Origin: Thermoplasmatota archaeon
GTDB lineage: Archaea > Thermoplasmatota > Thermoplasmata > UBA10834
NCBI GenBank assembly: GCA_018818785.1
Contig: JAHIRF010000008.1
Coordinates: 124,001-188,000, forward strand
Direction: 5' to 3'
Length of the DNA: 64,000 nt
In this document: positions 7,628-16,659 of the stretch, one piece after another
Layout of the letters: the number at the start of each line of letters is the position of its first letter
How positions within the stretch are numbered: the first letter of the stretch is position 1
The notes under the pieces: generated by a model
What the model saw: only the letters and a program-made list of their open reading frames with translations
What the model was told of the DNA's origin: nothing
Database searches by the model: none
Program-made: the position numbers and the translations under genes

Positions 7628-10594
7628 TCATTGTTCCTTGAGATCTCGGAATACCTTCTCCTTACGCCTCTCTCTCTGAAGCGGTCCTGGTGCCCACCAA
7701 CCCCACTTGCCTAGCAGAGTCATCATCGCTGGGACTATGTATGTTCTGACGACCATCGCATCCAACAGGATGGCAAATCCGAGGGCGAATCCGATCTCCT
7801 TCAGCATCACCGTGCTCGAAATCATCATCATGGCGAAGGCCGACCCCATGATCACTGCCAAGGCAGTGATGATACCACCGGTCCAGTCAAGGGATTCGAC
7901 TATCGCATCACGGTCTGACCGCCCCTTGTGCATCTCCTCCCGGATCCTAGTCAGTATGAAGATGTTGTAGTCCATCCCGATGCCCATTAGCATTATGAAC
8001 AATATCAGAGGGGCAATCCACAGGATCGGCTCGTTCAAAGAATAACCGAACAGGAGAACCGTCGCAGCAAATGCCCATGAGATGCTCAGCATGATGGATA
8101 TTATCGCGAACAGTGAGAGCAGAACGGCTCTGAGCACGATGAGCAGCACGATGAAAATACCGATGACCACGACCACCTCCATGATGGTAAACTGCTCGTT
8201 CAAGTCCTTGGCCAGGTCGGCGATCACCGCTGTTGCCCCACCGACATATACCACTGCAGATGCCAGTGAAGGATTGTCAGCCTTCAAGGAAGCAATCAAA
8301 CCCCGAATGTCATCGATGGTGGCAATCGAGTCTGAAGTCATCGGTCCAGTCTCCAGTATGACAGTTATCAGAACCGTGCGCTGGTCCAGACCTATGGTTT
8401 CAAGCATGAGGGACTCCTGACTGGCGCGAGTCTCCGAGGATAACATGCTGAGGTTCCTGTAATCGATTGGAGAACCCCGAGGGTTCGTGGTGCCTGTCAC
8501 CTGCTTCACGTTTTCCAGGTTGGTCATGGATGCAGTGACGAGTGCAACAGCATCCAACGCAGGCATACTGAAATTCCCATCGACATACACGAGAGAATCG
8601 AATATCACCACGATCTCTGTCGGCATTATCCTGCCAGCACCGAATCCATCGGTCATAGCTGTGATACCCTCGTTACTCTCCGCGCCAGAGGACATACCGC
8701 TGATGAAATCGAAACTTGTCTCCGCAGTAAGGAAGACATAAGTCGTTGGAACTGAGATGAGAATGGCTACGAGCATCACAGCCTTCGCATGATTGATCGA
8801 GAAGGTCGCGGCCTTGCGGAAATAGCTGCGATGGCCTTGCGCCCTCTTTGCCATCACATTTTCAGCGAACTTCTTCCAGCGTTGTCCTCTTGTGGGCCAG
8901 AATATCCTGTTTCCCAGTAACAGGAGCAGGGATGGGACCAATGTCAATGCCACAATGAGCGAAATGCCGATTGCCATCCCAAGGACCAGACCCATTGTCC
9001 TGATCATGGAGAAATCGGAGATTGACAGTGCAAAGAAGGATATCATCACCGTCGCACCGCTGGTGGATATGCTCTCGCCTGCCCATGTTATGGAGGTCCG
9101 GACCGCATCCTCCCTCCCGTGACCCTTTATCCGCTCCTCCCTATATCTGGCGACGATGAATATGGCATAGTCGGTGCCGACACCCATCAGTATGCTGAAG
9201 AGCATTGTTACGACAGTGTAGTGAATATCGGCCACCAAAGAACCTACAACGAACACTATCGCCTGGCTCACGCCCAATGCGACCATCACGCCACCCAACG
9301 GAAGGAACTGTGCCACGACAGATCTGAAGAACACGCCCATCAGCACGATTATAAGAACGATTGTGATGGGCTCGATGAGCATCAGCTCATTTGTCATTGA
9401 GGATTCCATATCAGCCGTTATGGCTGCGTCTCCAGTCACATAGAGCTCATAGTCGGTTCCGAGGGATGTTGGCTTCGCATCCGACACCATATCCCTTAGA
9501 GCTTGCACATTGTCCACGATGGGTTTCTCGCCACCCTCCATGAAATCCGAACTCTTGTCGAAGGTAAGAATGACCAACATCGTGCTGTTATCCGGACTCA
9601 CGAATCCGGCTAGATATTCGGCAGGAATGCTGATAGGATAATCCGAGATCGAACCTTCGGCGACAATTTGAGAAGCGAATGCAATAGCCTGCGAATAATC
9701 ATATTCTGGACCTATTGAATAGACTTCTTCCAGGAAGGACAAGTCATCGATTCCAGAAAGTGACGAAATCATCGAAATGGAGAATCCATGGATGACGCTA
9801 GCATTGGAGAAGGTAGTGAGATCGAATGAGTAGAGAACCGATGTCATCATGACCATCTGGTCTTCAGGATATTGCATCTCATCGATGAAGATCGGCGCTG
9901 CGACTGTTATCGCGTCATCCGCTCTAGCCATGGGATCGGACGCTAGTGTGGAGTTCTCAGAGGTCGCGTTCCAGGCTATGGCAAACGAGGAGAAGTACTG
10001 ATATGTGACAAGTTTGACCGTTTCATCCTCGGTTGCGAGAGTGGCATCCAAGGCAGACAGGGTGATCGTGTATGCTTCGGCATCTCGATCAGAGATATTG
10101 AGTGTCGAATTAGTGTAGTATATCCAGTTATTCAGGTAGAGAGAAGGAACACCATAAAAGAGGTTCACGGTTTGATTGACTTCAGACTCGACGGAGTACA
10201 TCATCGGTCCCATTTCGATTACAGCGGCGGTGATCGCGCCAGTGAACACGGAATAGATAGTGGTCATGGATTCCAAGTATTCGAGTCCATCCTCCGCGGC
10301 AACTTGGTCCTCCAGGTCAATACAGAAATCCCTCACAGACGGGCTAGTGACATCATTCCCACCGATGACGATCATAAGGGTGCTGTTCGCTACAGCGGTA
10401 GGAAACTGCTCATCAATGATATCTTGAGCGATGAGGGACTCCTTATCGCCAGCAACCATTTCGGATTCCTGGTATACCAGCACCTCATTCACTTTCAGCA
10501 CTGCAGGCACAACGAACACGAGGATGATTATCCAGGCGACGAGGATCTTCTTGTGATGTCGGATTACGCCATCAGCGAGCTTTTCGAATACCAT
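7628..10594 (-). CDS. RND superfamily (MMPL/HAE3-like) exporter
   Basis: The 988-residue protein has two RND repeats. Each has one N-terminal helix (residues about 14-33 in the first), a large extracytoplasmic domain, then a cluster of five helices. The paired motifs GVGTDYAIFIVARYREE and GIGMDYNIFILTRIREE carry the Asp-Tyr of the proton-relay helix typical of MMPL proteins. Family members export lipids or hydrophobic compounds. The ATG at 10594 is preferred because GAGGGTG lies just upstream; 10612 is an alternative. It is divergent from a TrmB-type regulator with a shared promoter region, so regulation by that protein is likely. Confidence 0.88.
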   Translation of the reverse strand: MVFEKLADGVIRHHKKILVAWIIILVFVVPAVLKVNEVLVYQESEMVAGDKESLIAQDIIDEQFPTAVANSTLMIVIGGNDVTSPSVRDFCIDLEDQVAAEDGLEYLESMTTIYSVFTGAITAAVIEMGPMMYSVESEVNQTVNLFYGVPSLYLNNWIYYTNSTLNISDRDAEAYTITLSALDATLATEDETVKLVTYQYFSSFAIAWNATSENSTLASDPMARADDAITVAAPIFIDEMQYPEDQMVMMTSVLYSFDLTTFSNASVIHGFSISMISSLSGIDDLSFLEEVYSIGPEYDYSQAIAFASQIVAEGSISDYPISIPAEYLAGFVSPDNSTMLVILTFDKSSDFMEGGEKPIVDNVQALRDMVSDAKPTSLGTDYELYVTGDAAITADMESSMTNELMLIEPITIVLIIVLMGVFFRSVVAQFLPLGGVMVALGVSQAIVFVVGSLVADIHYTVVTMLFSILMGVGTDYAIFIVARYREERIKGHGREDAVRTSITWAGESISTSGATVMISFFALSISDFSMIRTMGLVLGMAIGISLIVALTLVPSLLLLLGNRIFWPTRGQRWKKFAENVMAKRAQGHRSYFRKAATFSINHAKAVMLVAILISVPTTYVFLTAETSFDFISGMSSGAESNEGITAMTDGFGAGRIMPTEIVVIFDSLVYVDGNFSMPALDAVALVTASMTNLENVKQVTGTTNPRGSPIDYRNLSMLSSETRASQESLMLETIGLDQRTVLITVILETGPMTSDSIATIDDIRGLIASLKADNPSLASAVVYVGGATAVIADLAKDLNEQFTIMEVVVVIGIFIVLLIVLRAVLLSLFAIISIMLSISWAFAATVLLFGYSLNEPILWIAPLILFIMLMGIGMDYNIFILTRIREEMHKGRSDRDAIVESLDWTGGIITALAVIMGSAFAMMMISSTVMLKEIGFALGFAILLDAMVVRTYIVPAMMTLLGKWGWWAPGPLQRERRKEKVFRDLKEQ

Positions 10595-10658
10595 AGGTGC
10601 ACCCTCAAACATGTTGTCATTGTCTTACTAACAAGAATGTCGTTAAATCCAAACTAAC

Positions 10659-10697
10659 ATATAAGTATTTCGCAGTCATATCTACGTTGGTAGATAT
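10659..10697. promoter_or_regulatory. Divergent promoter with operator palindrome (MMPL exporter / TrmB regulator)
   Basis: ATATAAGTA at 10659-10667 can serve as a TATA box in both directions. For the regulator the start would fall near 10687, inside a perfect inverted repeat ATATCTAC-gttg-GTAGATAT at 10678-10697. A palindrome over a transcription start is a typical repressor site. Control of both genes by the TrmB-like protein is inferred. Confidence 0.6.
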
Positions 10698-10713
10698 CAC
10701 AGAAAGGGATACG

Positions 10714-11469
10714 TTGACCCATCAAAAAGTTATTGATAGATTGATCTCACTAGGTTTGACCACATACGAGGCCAAGGTATTCTCCGCACTCACAAGATTG
10801 GGAGAAGCCAGAGTCAGCGAAATCCACACAGTCGCCGAGGTCCCCAGGTCCGCGATTTATGAGACTCTGGATCGCTTGGAGCACCGAGGGATCATCGAGA
10901 CATCAACCGGGAGGCCGAGGCGATTCAGGGCGGTATCTCCGAAGATAGCGATATCGAAGATAGAGTCTGAAGTGATGAATGCGGTCAAAGACGCAAGGGA
11001 AGGACTCGAAGAACTCGCATGCACACCCCCTCAGGGAGCATCAGATGTCCGAATCTGGGCCATCAAAGGGAAGACGAGAATGAAGGAGCGGATAGAGCGC
11101 ATGATTGATTCCACGGAATCGGAATTGCTCGTCGCAGGGTACCCTGACCTACTCGTCGCATTTGAGGGACTATGGAAAATGGCCAAGGGAAAGAATACCA
11201 AGATCCGATTCGCTACCACGGATCACGATAAAATCAGGGCTCTGAAGAAATATGGAGAGATTCTTCGTCCAAAGTCAAAAATGAAGACATCTGAGATGAA
11301 TCCTCCGAAAGTGCTGTTCGTCCGTTCGGATAAGAAGACCATACTCGTGGCGAGTGAGTACAAGGACGAGAAGCAGATAGAGGATATGACTGCGTTCTGG
11401 ACTGATGATAAATCGATAGTTGGATTCATCAACTACCTCATGGAGCCGGTCACAAACCACTATCATTGA
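10714..11469 (+). CDS. TrmB family transcriptional regulator
   Basis: The 251-residue protein starts with a winged helix-turn-helix (DRLISLGLTTYEAKVFSAL through RSAIYETLDRLEHRGII, residues about 6-75), characteristic of TrmB. It is followed by a short coiled linker and a phospholipase D-like effector-binding domain (about 100-245). The TTG at 10714 is chosen as start because AAAGGGA precedes it and the palindromic operator lies upstream. A longer frame from 10597 would overlap the divergent exporter. It probably senses a ligand handled by that exporter. Confidence 0.8.
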   Translation: MTHQKVIDRLISLGLTTYEAKVFSALTRLGEARVSEIHTVAEVPRSAIYETLDRLEHRGIIETSTGRPRRFRAVSPKIAISKIESEVMNAVKDAREGLEELACTPPQGASDVRIWAIKGKTRMKERIERMIDSTESELLVAGYPDLLVAFEGLWKMAKGKNTKIRFATTDHDKIRALKKYGEILRPKSKMKTSEMNPPKVLFVRSDKKTILVASEYKDEKQIEDMTAFWTDDKSIVGFINYLMEPVTNHYH

Positions 11470-11534
11470 TTTGAGCCTCGGATATGTTCCTGGCAGGGGT
11501 CAAGAATAATCGATTATCACCAGGGAGGAGTCAT

Positions 11535-12044
11535 ATGGATGAGTCGGAACCCGTGAATTATCGAAAGTTCAGTGATAATGATCTTGGAAGCTGTCGTAAT
11601 CTCTGGGAGCAGCTCACAATCGCGCATCGAGCCATCTATGACAATCCAAGCATAGGTGGTCCAGACCCCGGCAAATTCTTCGACGAACACCTCGAAAAGA
11701 TCGGCACTGAGAACATATGGATCGCCGAGATGGATGGTCAGGTCAAGGGGCTCATGGGACTCGAGATTGGAGAAGATGAGATTACGATCGAGCCACTCGT
11801 CATCTCTCAGTCTCAGCGTGGGAAAGGCATAGGAAGAGGGTTCATGGAGATTGCCATTCAAGAGGCGAAGAACCGGAACGCCACATTCTTGAGCGTCAAG
11901 CCAGTTGCGAGGAATCTGAGCGCACTCAGATTCTTCAGCATGAATGGCATGACGACTGTCGGCCATGTCGAGCTATTTATGGATTTGAAGAATAGAGAAT
12001 GGAAGGATGGGCTCAGACTACATGACATGGATTTCAAATATTGA
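11535..12044 (+). CDS. GNAT family N-acetyltransferase
   Basis: This 169-residue single-domain GNAT has acetyl-CoA pyrophosphate-loop motif QRGKGIGRG near residue 95 and a C-terminal FFSMNGM segment typical of the fold. The ATG at 11535 follows GGAGGAG with ideal spacing, so the upstream extension to 11484 is rejected. It may be co-transcribed with the TrmB gene 65 bp upstream. The acceptor substrate cannot be predicted. Confidence 0.82.
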   Translation: MDESEPVNYRKFSDNDLGSCRNLWEQLTIAHRAIYDNPSIGGPDPGKFFDEHLEKIGTENIWIAEMDGQVKGLMGLEIGEDEITIEPLVISQSQRGKGIGRGFMEIAIQEAKNRNATFLSVKPVARNLSALRFFSMNGMTTVGHVELFMDLKNREWKDGLRLHDMDFKY

Positions 12045-12440
12045 TGATTCATGATAGCGTCTCGGCTGAGTTGCGGCAGCATGGTCATGTGGTGGTAGAA
12101 ACTCCATGTCAAGACTTGGACTATAGGCATACATAGTTGACTCCGTCTCGACAGCAGGAAGATAAGGCACATTGATTCTGAGCGCTCAGAAGTGAATCTG
12201 ATGGCCTTGCGTCTATTAAGATCGAGATGCTGGATTGTCACCAACCAGGGAATGGAAGGTGATGAGAATACGACCTACATGTTCTGCCAGACCAAGCTCC
12301 GAGGCATGCGATGCCCACTGAAAGGGGTCCCTGGCAAGATTGCTTTCGAACTCAGCAGCGACTGTTTCGAAGCCGTGAGAAAAGAGAGCTCATACAAGAA
12401 ACGGCGAAACCTATGATCCATCGTTTCAATCAGACCCTGA
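12045..12440. other. Intergenic region without a supported gene
   Basis: About 400 bp with no recognised gene. A plus-strand frame of 74 codons (12192-12416) has several Cys and Lys residues but no family match or convincing ribosome-binding site. No strong hairpin was seen. Confidence 0.35.
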
Positions 12441-12452
12441 TTCTGGGAAAGA

Positions 12453-12507
12453 CTTGATATACTGCGTATGAATTGTGTGCAATGTGTGATTTGTATGAAT
12501 AATACAA
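12453..12507 (+). promoter_or_regulatory. Promoter and AT-rich palindromes ahead of the AbrB-type gene
   Basis: A TATA-like ATATAC is at about 12455. Two inverted repeats follow: ATTG-tgtg-CAAT near 12470-12481 and TTGTAT-gaata-ATACAA at 12491-12507. The second ends six bases before the chosen ATG. AbrB/MazE-type swapped-hairpin proteins bind such AT-rich palindromes, so autoregulation of the operon is plausible. Confidence 0.45.
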
Positions 12508-12512
12508 TTCAA

Positions 12513-12770
12513 ATGAAGCCCCATACCCTGAACGTTTACGGAACTGTCAAGGTCGGAGAGAGAGGACAGGTTGTCATTCCTGCTGAGGCGAGAAAGGAGT
12601 TCGGCATAAAGACAGGTGACCTTATGCTGGTAATCGGAACACCGATGAAGGATGGTATCGCCCTGATCAGAGCGGAGGCAGTGCAGGAAATGATCAGCAA
12701 GATAAGCATGGGGTTGGCAGTGACGGATGTCAACAAAGAACGTTCTTCTAAGAAGAAGAATAGAAGATGA
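12513..12770 (+). CDS. AbrB/SpoVT-type swapped-hairpin DNA-binding protein
   Basis: The protein is 85 residues with the hallmark GTVKVGERGQVVIPAEARKE segment at residues about 9-28, followed by GIKTGDLMLVIG. This is the AbrB swapped-hairpin fold, which acts as a dimer. A basic tail ends in KKKNRR. The start at 12513 gives the usual family length; in-frame ATGs at 12468 and 12495 would lengthen it. It heads an operon of two ABC exporters, so it is probably their local regulator. Confidence 0.82.
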   Translation: MKPHTLNVYGTVKVGERGQVVIPAEARKEFGIKTGDLMLVIGTPMKDGIALIRAEAVQEMISKISMGLAVTDVNKERSSKKKNRR

Positions 12771-12796
12771 ACACTCAATCAAAGGGGGCATCCGAA

Positions 12797-13732
12797 ATGA
12801 ACGAACCGATCAGAACCGAGAATCTCACAAAGAATTTCAACGGATTCAGAGCGCTAGATAATCTCAGCATCGCTGTCAGGAAGAATTCATTCATGGGATT
12901 TCTTGGACCCAATGGTGCTGGAAAGACCACAACAATCAAGATATTAACGGACCTGTTATCACCATCAAGTGGATCCGCATATATCAATGGGATTGATATC
13001 TCTGAAGATCCAAAGAAAGCTCTGACTGACCTGGGGACAGTCGTCGAAACCCCTGAATTCTATCCTTACCTCACACCAAAGGAGACACTGGCATACCTAG
13101 GCGAATTGCATGGAATGGGCGATGAGGACCTTCGAAGGAGAACGAAGGAAGTACTTGAGATTGTCAAGATGTCGGAATGGGCGGACAAGCGTGTGGGCAA
13201 ATTCTCCAAAGGAATGAAACAACGCATTGCCATCGCCCAGGCGATATTGCATGAACCGTCCGTTATCATCCTCGACGAACCGACCAGTGGACTTGATCCC
13301 AGAGGCATGTACGAAGTTCGTGAGATCCTGACAGAACTGAAGAAGGAGGACTACACCATACTGATGTCATCCCACCTGCTAAATGAGGTACAGCAGGTAT
13401 GTGATGATGTCGCACTCATAAACCGAGGACAACTCCTAAAGATCGGTTCTGTAGAAGAGATGATAGCTTCCGCGAATGTAAGGAGACTGGATGTAAGGAC
13501 TCTAACTGAGACGACAGAATCCCAGCTCAAGGAGATATCTCAATTCAAAGGTGTGTCTGATCTTGAATCGTTCGGTTCAAGAGACTTTTCGCTCTCACTC
13601 GAAGGAGCCGATGAGACGCAGGCCGATTTATTGACTGGGCTTCAGAATATGGGGCTTCGGCTTGTACATTTCAAGGAGAACGGAGTCACGTTGGAAAACC
13701 TGTACATGTCACTGATAAAGGACTCGAGGTGA
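12797..13732 (+). CDS. ABC transporter ATP-binding protein (ABC-2 exporter type)
   Basis: This 311-residue nucleotide-binding subunit has Walker A GPNGAGKTT (about residue 37), signature FSKGMKQR (variant of LSGGQ) and Walker B VIILDEPTSGLDP. A C-terminal extension of about 90 residues is typical of DrrA/CcmA-like exporters. The start at 12797 follows AAGGGGG; an ATG at 12767 overlapping the regulator stop is also possible. It overlaps the next gene by four bases (GTGA), indicating translational coupling to its permease. Confidence 0.9.
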   Translation: MNEPIRTENLTKNFNGFRALDNLSIAVRKNSFMGFLGPNGAGKTTTIKILTDLLSPSSGSAYINGIDISEDPKKALTDLGTVVETPEFYPYLTPKETLAYLGELHGMGDEDLRRRTKEVLEIVKMSEWADKRVGKFSKGMKQRIAIAQAILHEPSVIILDEPTSGLDPRGMYEVREILTELKKEDYTILMSSHLLNEVQQVCDDVALINRGQLLKIGSVEEMIASANVRRLDVRTLTETTESQLKEISQFKGVSDLESFGSRDFSLSLEGADETQADLLTGLQNMGLRLVHFKENGVTLENLYMSLIKDSR

Positions 13733-14604
13733 TTGAGATTAACGAGACCATAACAAAGACAGACCGAAAGAGCCCATATGTTGCACCATCAGACCTATCA
13801 CAGATAGGCATTGTCATGAAATATGACATTCTGAAATACTTGCGAAGCAGCCGACTAATCGGGTTCGTAGCCATCGAAGCGCTCGTGCTTCTACTCATAA
13901 CTGCGATCCCTCCGCTGCTCGGTAATTCATATGCAGACAATGCGGATGAATTCATAAACACCTATGCCAGTTTTGCAGGCATCCTCATCATAATCGGCGC
14001 GACATTATTCGCTGGAGATGCCATCGTATCCGAATTCCAGAACCGAACGGGATATCTGCTGTTTCCAAAGCCAGTCAAGAGATGTACACTCTTGGCAGGC
14101 AAATTCCTGGCATCAACTGGGGCAATGTTCCTCATGTTGTTCCTGTACTATGGCGTCGCGCTCGGGCTAGGGCTCCTCATAACTGGAAGGTTCTCCATCC
14201 TTGGCGTCGAATCGCTACTCCTGGCGATGATGTATGCAACAGCAGCCATCTCAGTTGGATTCCTGATTAGCTCAGTAATGAAAGGGACAACCGGTGCTCA
14301 GATACTCACTTTCGCCCTATTCCTGTTCATCTTCACGATCATAACAGGAGTGCTGACAGTGAGCGGCATGGAACCGTGGTTCATAGTGAGCTATTCCGGT
14401 GGGACAATCAGCTACATCACTCAGGACCCGTATCCAATCAGCGGCACAGCCATTGGGGGAACGGAGGGTTTCGCTCCAGGTGGGATCGAGATGACCAATT
14501 ACTATCCTGAAATCGGCGTGGCTATCGCAGTCATGCTGGCTTATGCCGTGATATCGCTGGTTCTTGCATACTACTTCTTCAACAGAAGGCAGATGTCAGC
14601 GTAG
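13729..14604 (+). CDS. ABC-2 type permease
   Basis: This 291-residue membrane subunit has about six helices. The first lies after a 45-residue cytoplasmic N-terminus (GFVAIEALVLLLITAIPPLL) and the last near the C-terminus (VMLAYAVISLVLAYYFF). An extracytoplasmic loop before the last helix matches ABC-2 permeases with a NatB-like layout. It starts with GTG inside the stop of the ATPase gene. It should form a homodimer with two copies of that ATPase. The exported substrate is unknown. Confidence 0.85.
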   Translation: MIEINETITKTDRKSPYVAPSDLSQIGIVMKYDILKYLRSSRLIGFVAIEALVLLLITAIPPLLGNSYADNADEFINTYASFAGILIIIGATLFAGDAIVSEFQNRTGYLLFPKPVKRCTLLAGKFLASTGAMFLMLFLYYGVALGLGLLITGRFSILGVESLLLAMMYATAAISVGFLISSVMKGTTGAQILTFALFLFIFTIITGVLTVSGMEPWFIVSYSGGTISYITQDPYPISGTAIGGTEGFAPGGIEMTNYYPEIGVAIAVMLAYAVISLVLAYYFFNRRQMSA

Positions 14605-14638
14605 ACCAAGAAAGGATAGAAGAAATCGTGGTGTGATC

Positions 14639-15616
14639 ATGACAGACAACATCATAGAAGTGGAGAATCTCGAACATTCATTCGGGGATCTAAAGGCCGT
14701 CGATAAGGTGAGCTTCTCAGTTCAAGAAGGAGAGATCTTCTCTTTCCTCGGGCCCAACGGAGCGGGCAAGAGCACCACGATCAACGTATTGACCACCCAA
14801 TTGCCGTGCCAGAAAGGAACCGTCCGCGTATGTGGGTTCGATGTCAGAACGGCCCCTCATTCCGTGAAGGAGTCGATTGGCATAGTGTTTCAGGATGAGG
14901 TACTCGATAGGGACATGACCGTCAAGGAGACCTTGGAATTCCATGGACGAATCTACTCGATGCCAAGGGCACAGAGGCTCGAGAGAGAGAAGGAACTCCT
15001 GGAATTGGTGGAACTCGAGGAAAAAGTGGATGTCAGGACTAAGCACCTCAGTGGAGGCATGAAGAGGCGCCTAGAGATCGCTCGGGGTCTAATGACTCGC
15101 CCGAGAGTCCTCTTCCTAGATGAGCCAACGATAGGCTTGGACCCACAGACGCGTCTTCGGATATGGGACTATATAAAACGCGTCAATGAGGAGGGGACGA
15201 CGATATTCCTTACGACCCACTACATGGATGAGGCAGATCTTCTGAGTGACCGTATAGAGATCATGGATCACGGCAAGATAATCGCTTCTGGAACTTCCGA
15301 ATCTTTGAAAAATACCCTTGGCAAGGATATGATCTACCTCGAAACAGAGAATGATGAGAAATCTGCTGAGATCTCAAGGAGGGTCTCGGAGGTTACTGAG
15401 GTAAAGAAGACCTCGAAAGGTCTAGAGCTCATCCTGGATGCGGACGGAAGCAGAGTTCTACCAACGATCATCCGATCCATCGAAGACGAGAGCATCGACA
15501 TCCTGAGCGTCAAGATGAAGAAACCATCGCTCGATGATGTCTTCGTGCACTACACGGGAAGAGAGATTAGAACCGGCTCCGGCGAAAATGGCATGCCTAA
15601 GATGAGGAGGCACTGA
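14639..15616 (+). CDS. ABC transporter ATP-binding protein (DrrA-like)
   Basis: This 325-residue ATPase has Walker A GPNGAGKST, signature LSGGMKRRLEIARG and Walker B VLFLDEPTIGLDP. The C-terminal domain of about 100 residues includes KKPSLDDVFVHYTGRE, a motif of the daunorubicin-resistance DrrA group. ATG 14639 is 34 bp after the preceding permease stop. It is the second ATPase in the cluster and pairs with the permease starting two bases after its stop. Confidence 0.9.
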   Translation: MTDNIIEVENLEHSFGDLKAVDKVSFSVQEGEIFSFLGPNGAGKSTTINVLTTQLPCQKGTVRVCGFDVRTAPHSVKESIGIVFQDEVLDRDMTVKETLEFHGRIYSMPRAQRLEREKELLELVELEEKVDVRTKHLSGGMKRRLEIARGLMTRPRVLFLDEPTIGLDPQTRLRIWDYIKRVNEEGTTIFLTTHYMDEADLLSDRIEIMDHGKIIASGTSESLKNTLGKDMIYLETENDEKSAEISRRVSEVTEVKKTSKGLELILDADGSRVLPTIIRSIEDESIDILSVKMKKPSLDDVFVHYTGREIRTGSGENGMPKMRRH

Positions 15617-15618
15617 TC

Positions 15619-16455
15619 ATGGGGAAGGAGTTTCTCACAATCTACTGGAGAGAGATGATACGGTTCACAAGGTTCAAGGGGCAGCTTTTCGCAGCCCTCG
15701 TCCAGCCAGCCCTTTGGTTGCTGCTGTTTGGCGTGGCGATGTCAAGCAACTTCGATGCAGCCTCAGGCGCGTTCTCACCACTTCCAGGGGTGGTCTCCAT
15801 CGATTACCTGACGTTCATGGCTGCAGGCGTGATGGCAATGACCGCCCTCTTCACATGCCTCTTTGGCGGGATGGGGCTCCTATTTGACAAGAACTGGGGG
15901 ATAATGAAGGAGATGCTCGCGAGCCCGATGAGAAATCATCACATCCAGATCGGTGTGGGGCTAGGCGGAATCACCAAGGCATTGATACAGGTCGGATTGA
16001 TAATGGTATTCGGGCTGGTGCTCGGCGTTACGTTCTTTTCAGGGTTCTCAGCCATAGAAACCGTCATGGCTGTGCTTGGGATATTCGCGTTCATCGCGGT
16101 CTTCTCTGCAGGATTCATATTCCTCTCAGCTGGTCTCGCCATGAGAGTCGAGAGCATGGAGAGCATTCAAGCGATGATGACTCTGTTGACATTGCCCCTG
16201 ATGTTCTCCAGCAATGCGCTTTACTCGACGAGCGCATTCCCAGGATGGCTCCAAGCCGTTTCAACGGTGAATCCTCTGACATATCTCGTGAACGGGATCA
16301 GGTACTTCGCACTTGGCGATGATTTCACTGCAATGGGAACTCATTACGAGTATACTGGTGGAGACATCATCCTCTCGTTCATCGTGTTGCTTGCCTTCAC
16401 GGGGCTCACATTCGTGTTTGCCTGGCGAGCTTTCAAGACTGCGAAAGTGACCTGA
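15619..16455 (+). CDS. ABC-2 type permease (DrrB-like)
   Basis: This 278-residue membrane protein has six predicted helices and the ABC-2 signature region around SAFPGWLQAVSTVNPLTYLVNGIRY near residue 210, characteristic of DrrB/NodJ-type permeases. GGAGG precedes the ATG at 15619. It completes the second exporter of this operon. Related systems export drugs, lipids or polysaccharide; none can be chosen here. Confidence 0.88.
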   Translation: MGKEFLTIYWREMIRFTRFKGQLFAALVQPALWLLLFGVAMSSNFDAASGAFSPLPGVVSIDYLTFMAAGVMAMTALFTCLFGGMGLLFDKNWGIMKEMLASPMRNHHIQIGVGLGGITKALIQVGLIMVFGLVLGVTFFSGFSAIETVMAVLGIFAFIAVFSAGFIFLSAGLAMRVESMESIQAMMTLLTLPLMFSSNALYSTSAFPGWLQAVSTVNPLTYLVNGIRYFALGDDFTAMGTHYEYTGGDIILSFIVLLAFTGLTFVFAWRAFKTAKVT

Positions 16456-16659
16456 GAAGAAATGACGGTTTTGGAATCTGTGTTTGTGAGGAATGTGAAA
16501 GATGGTTGTCCGATCAGATGCCGTTTCACCCTGTGCTCCTATGCACGGTTCACACTGAAGAGCATTTCGAACGACCTCTAGCCCACCGCGAGACAGCTAG
16601 AAACCAAGGCTTGTTGTTGCGCCTACCTCATTTCATACATAGCCATACGTGTGCTCACA

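Noticed and set aside
12192-12416. Plus-strand open frame of 74 codons
   Set aside because: No motif, no ribosome-binding site and no promoter; composition does not look clearly coding.
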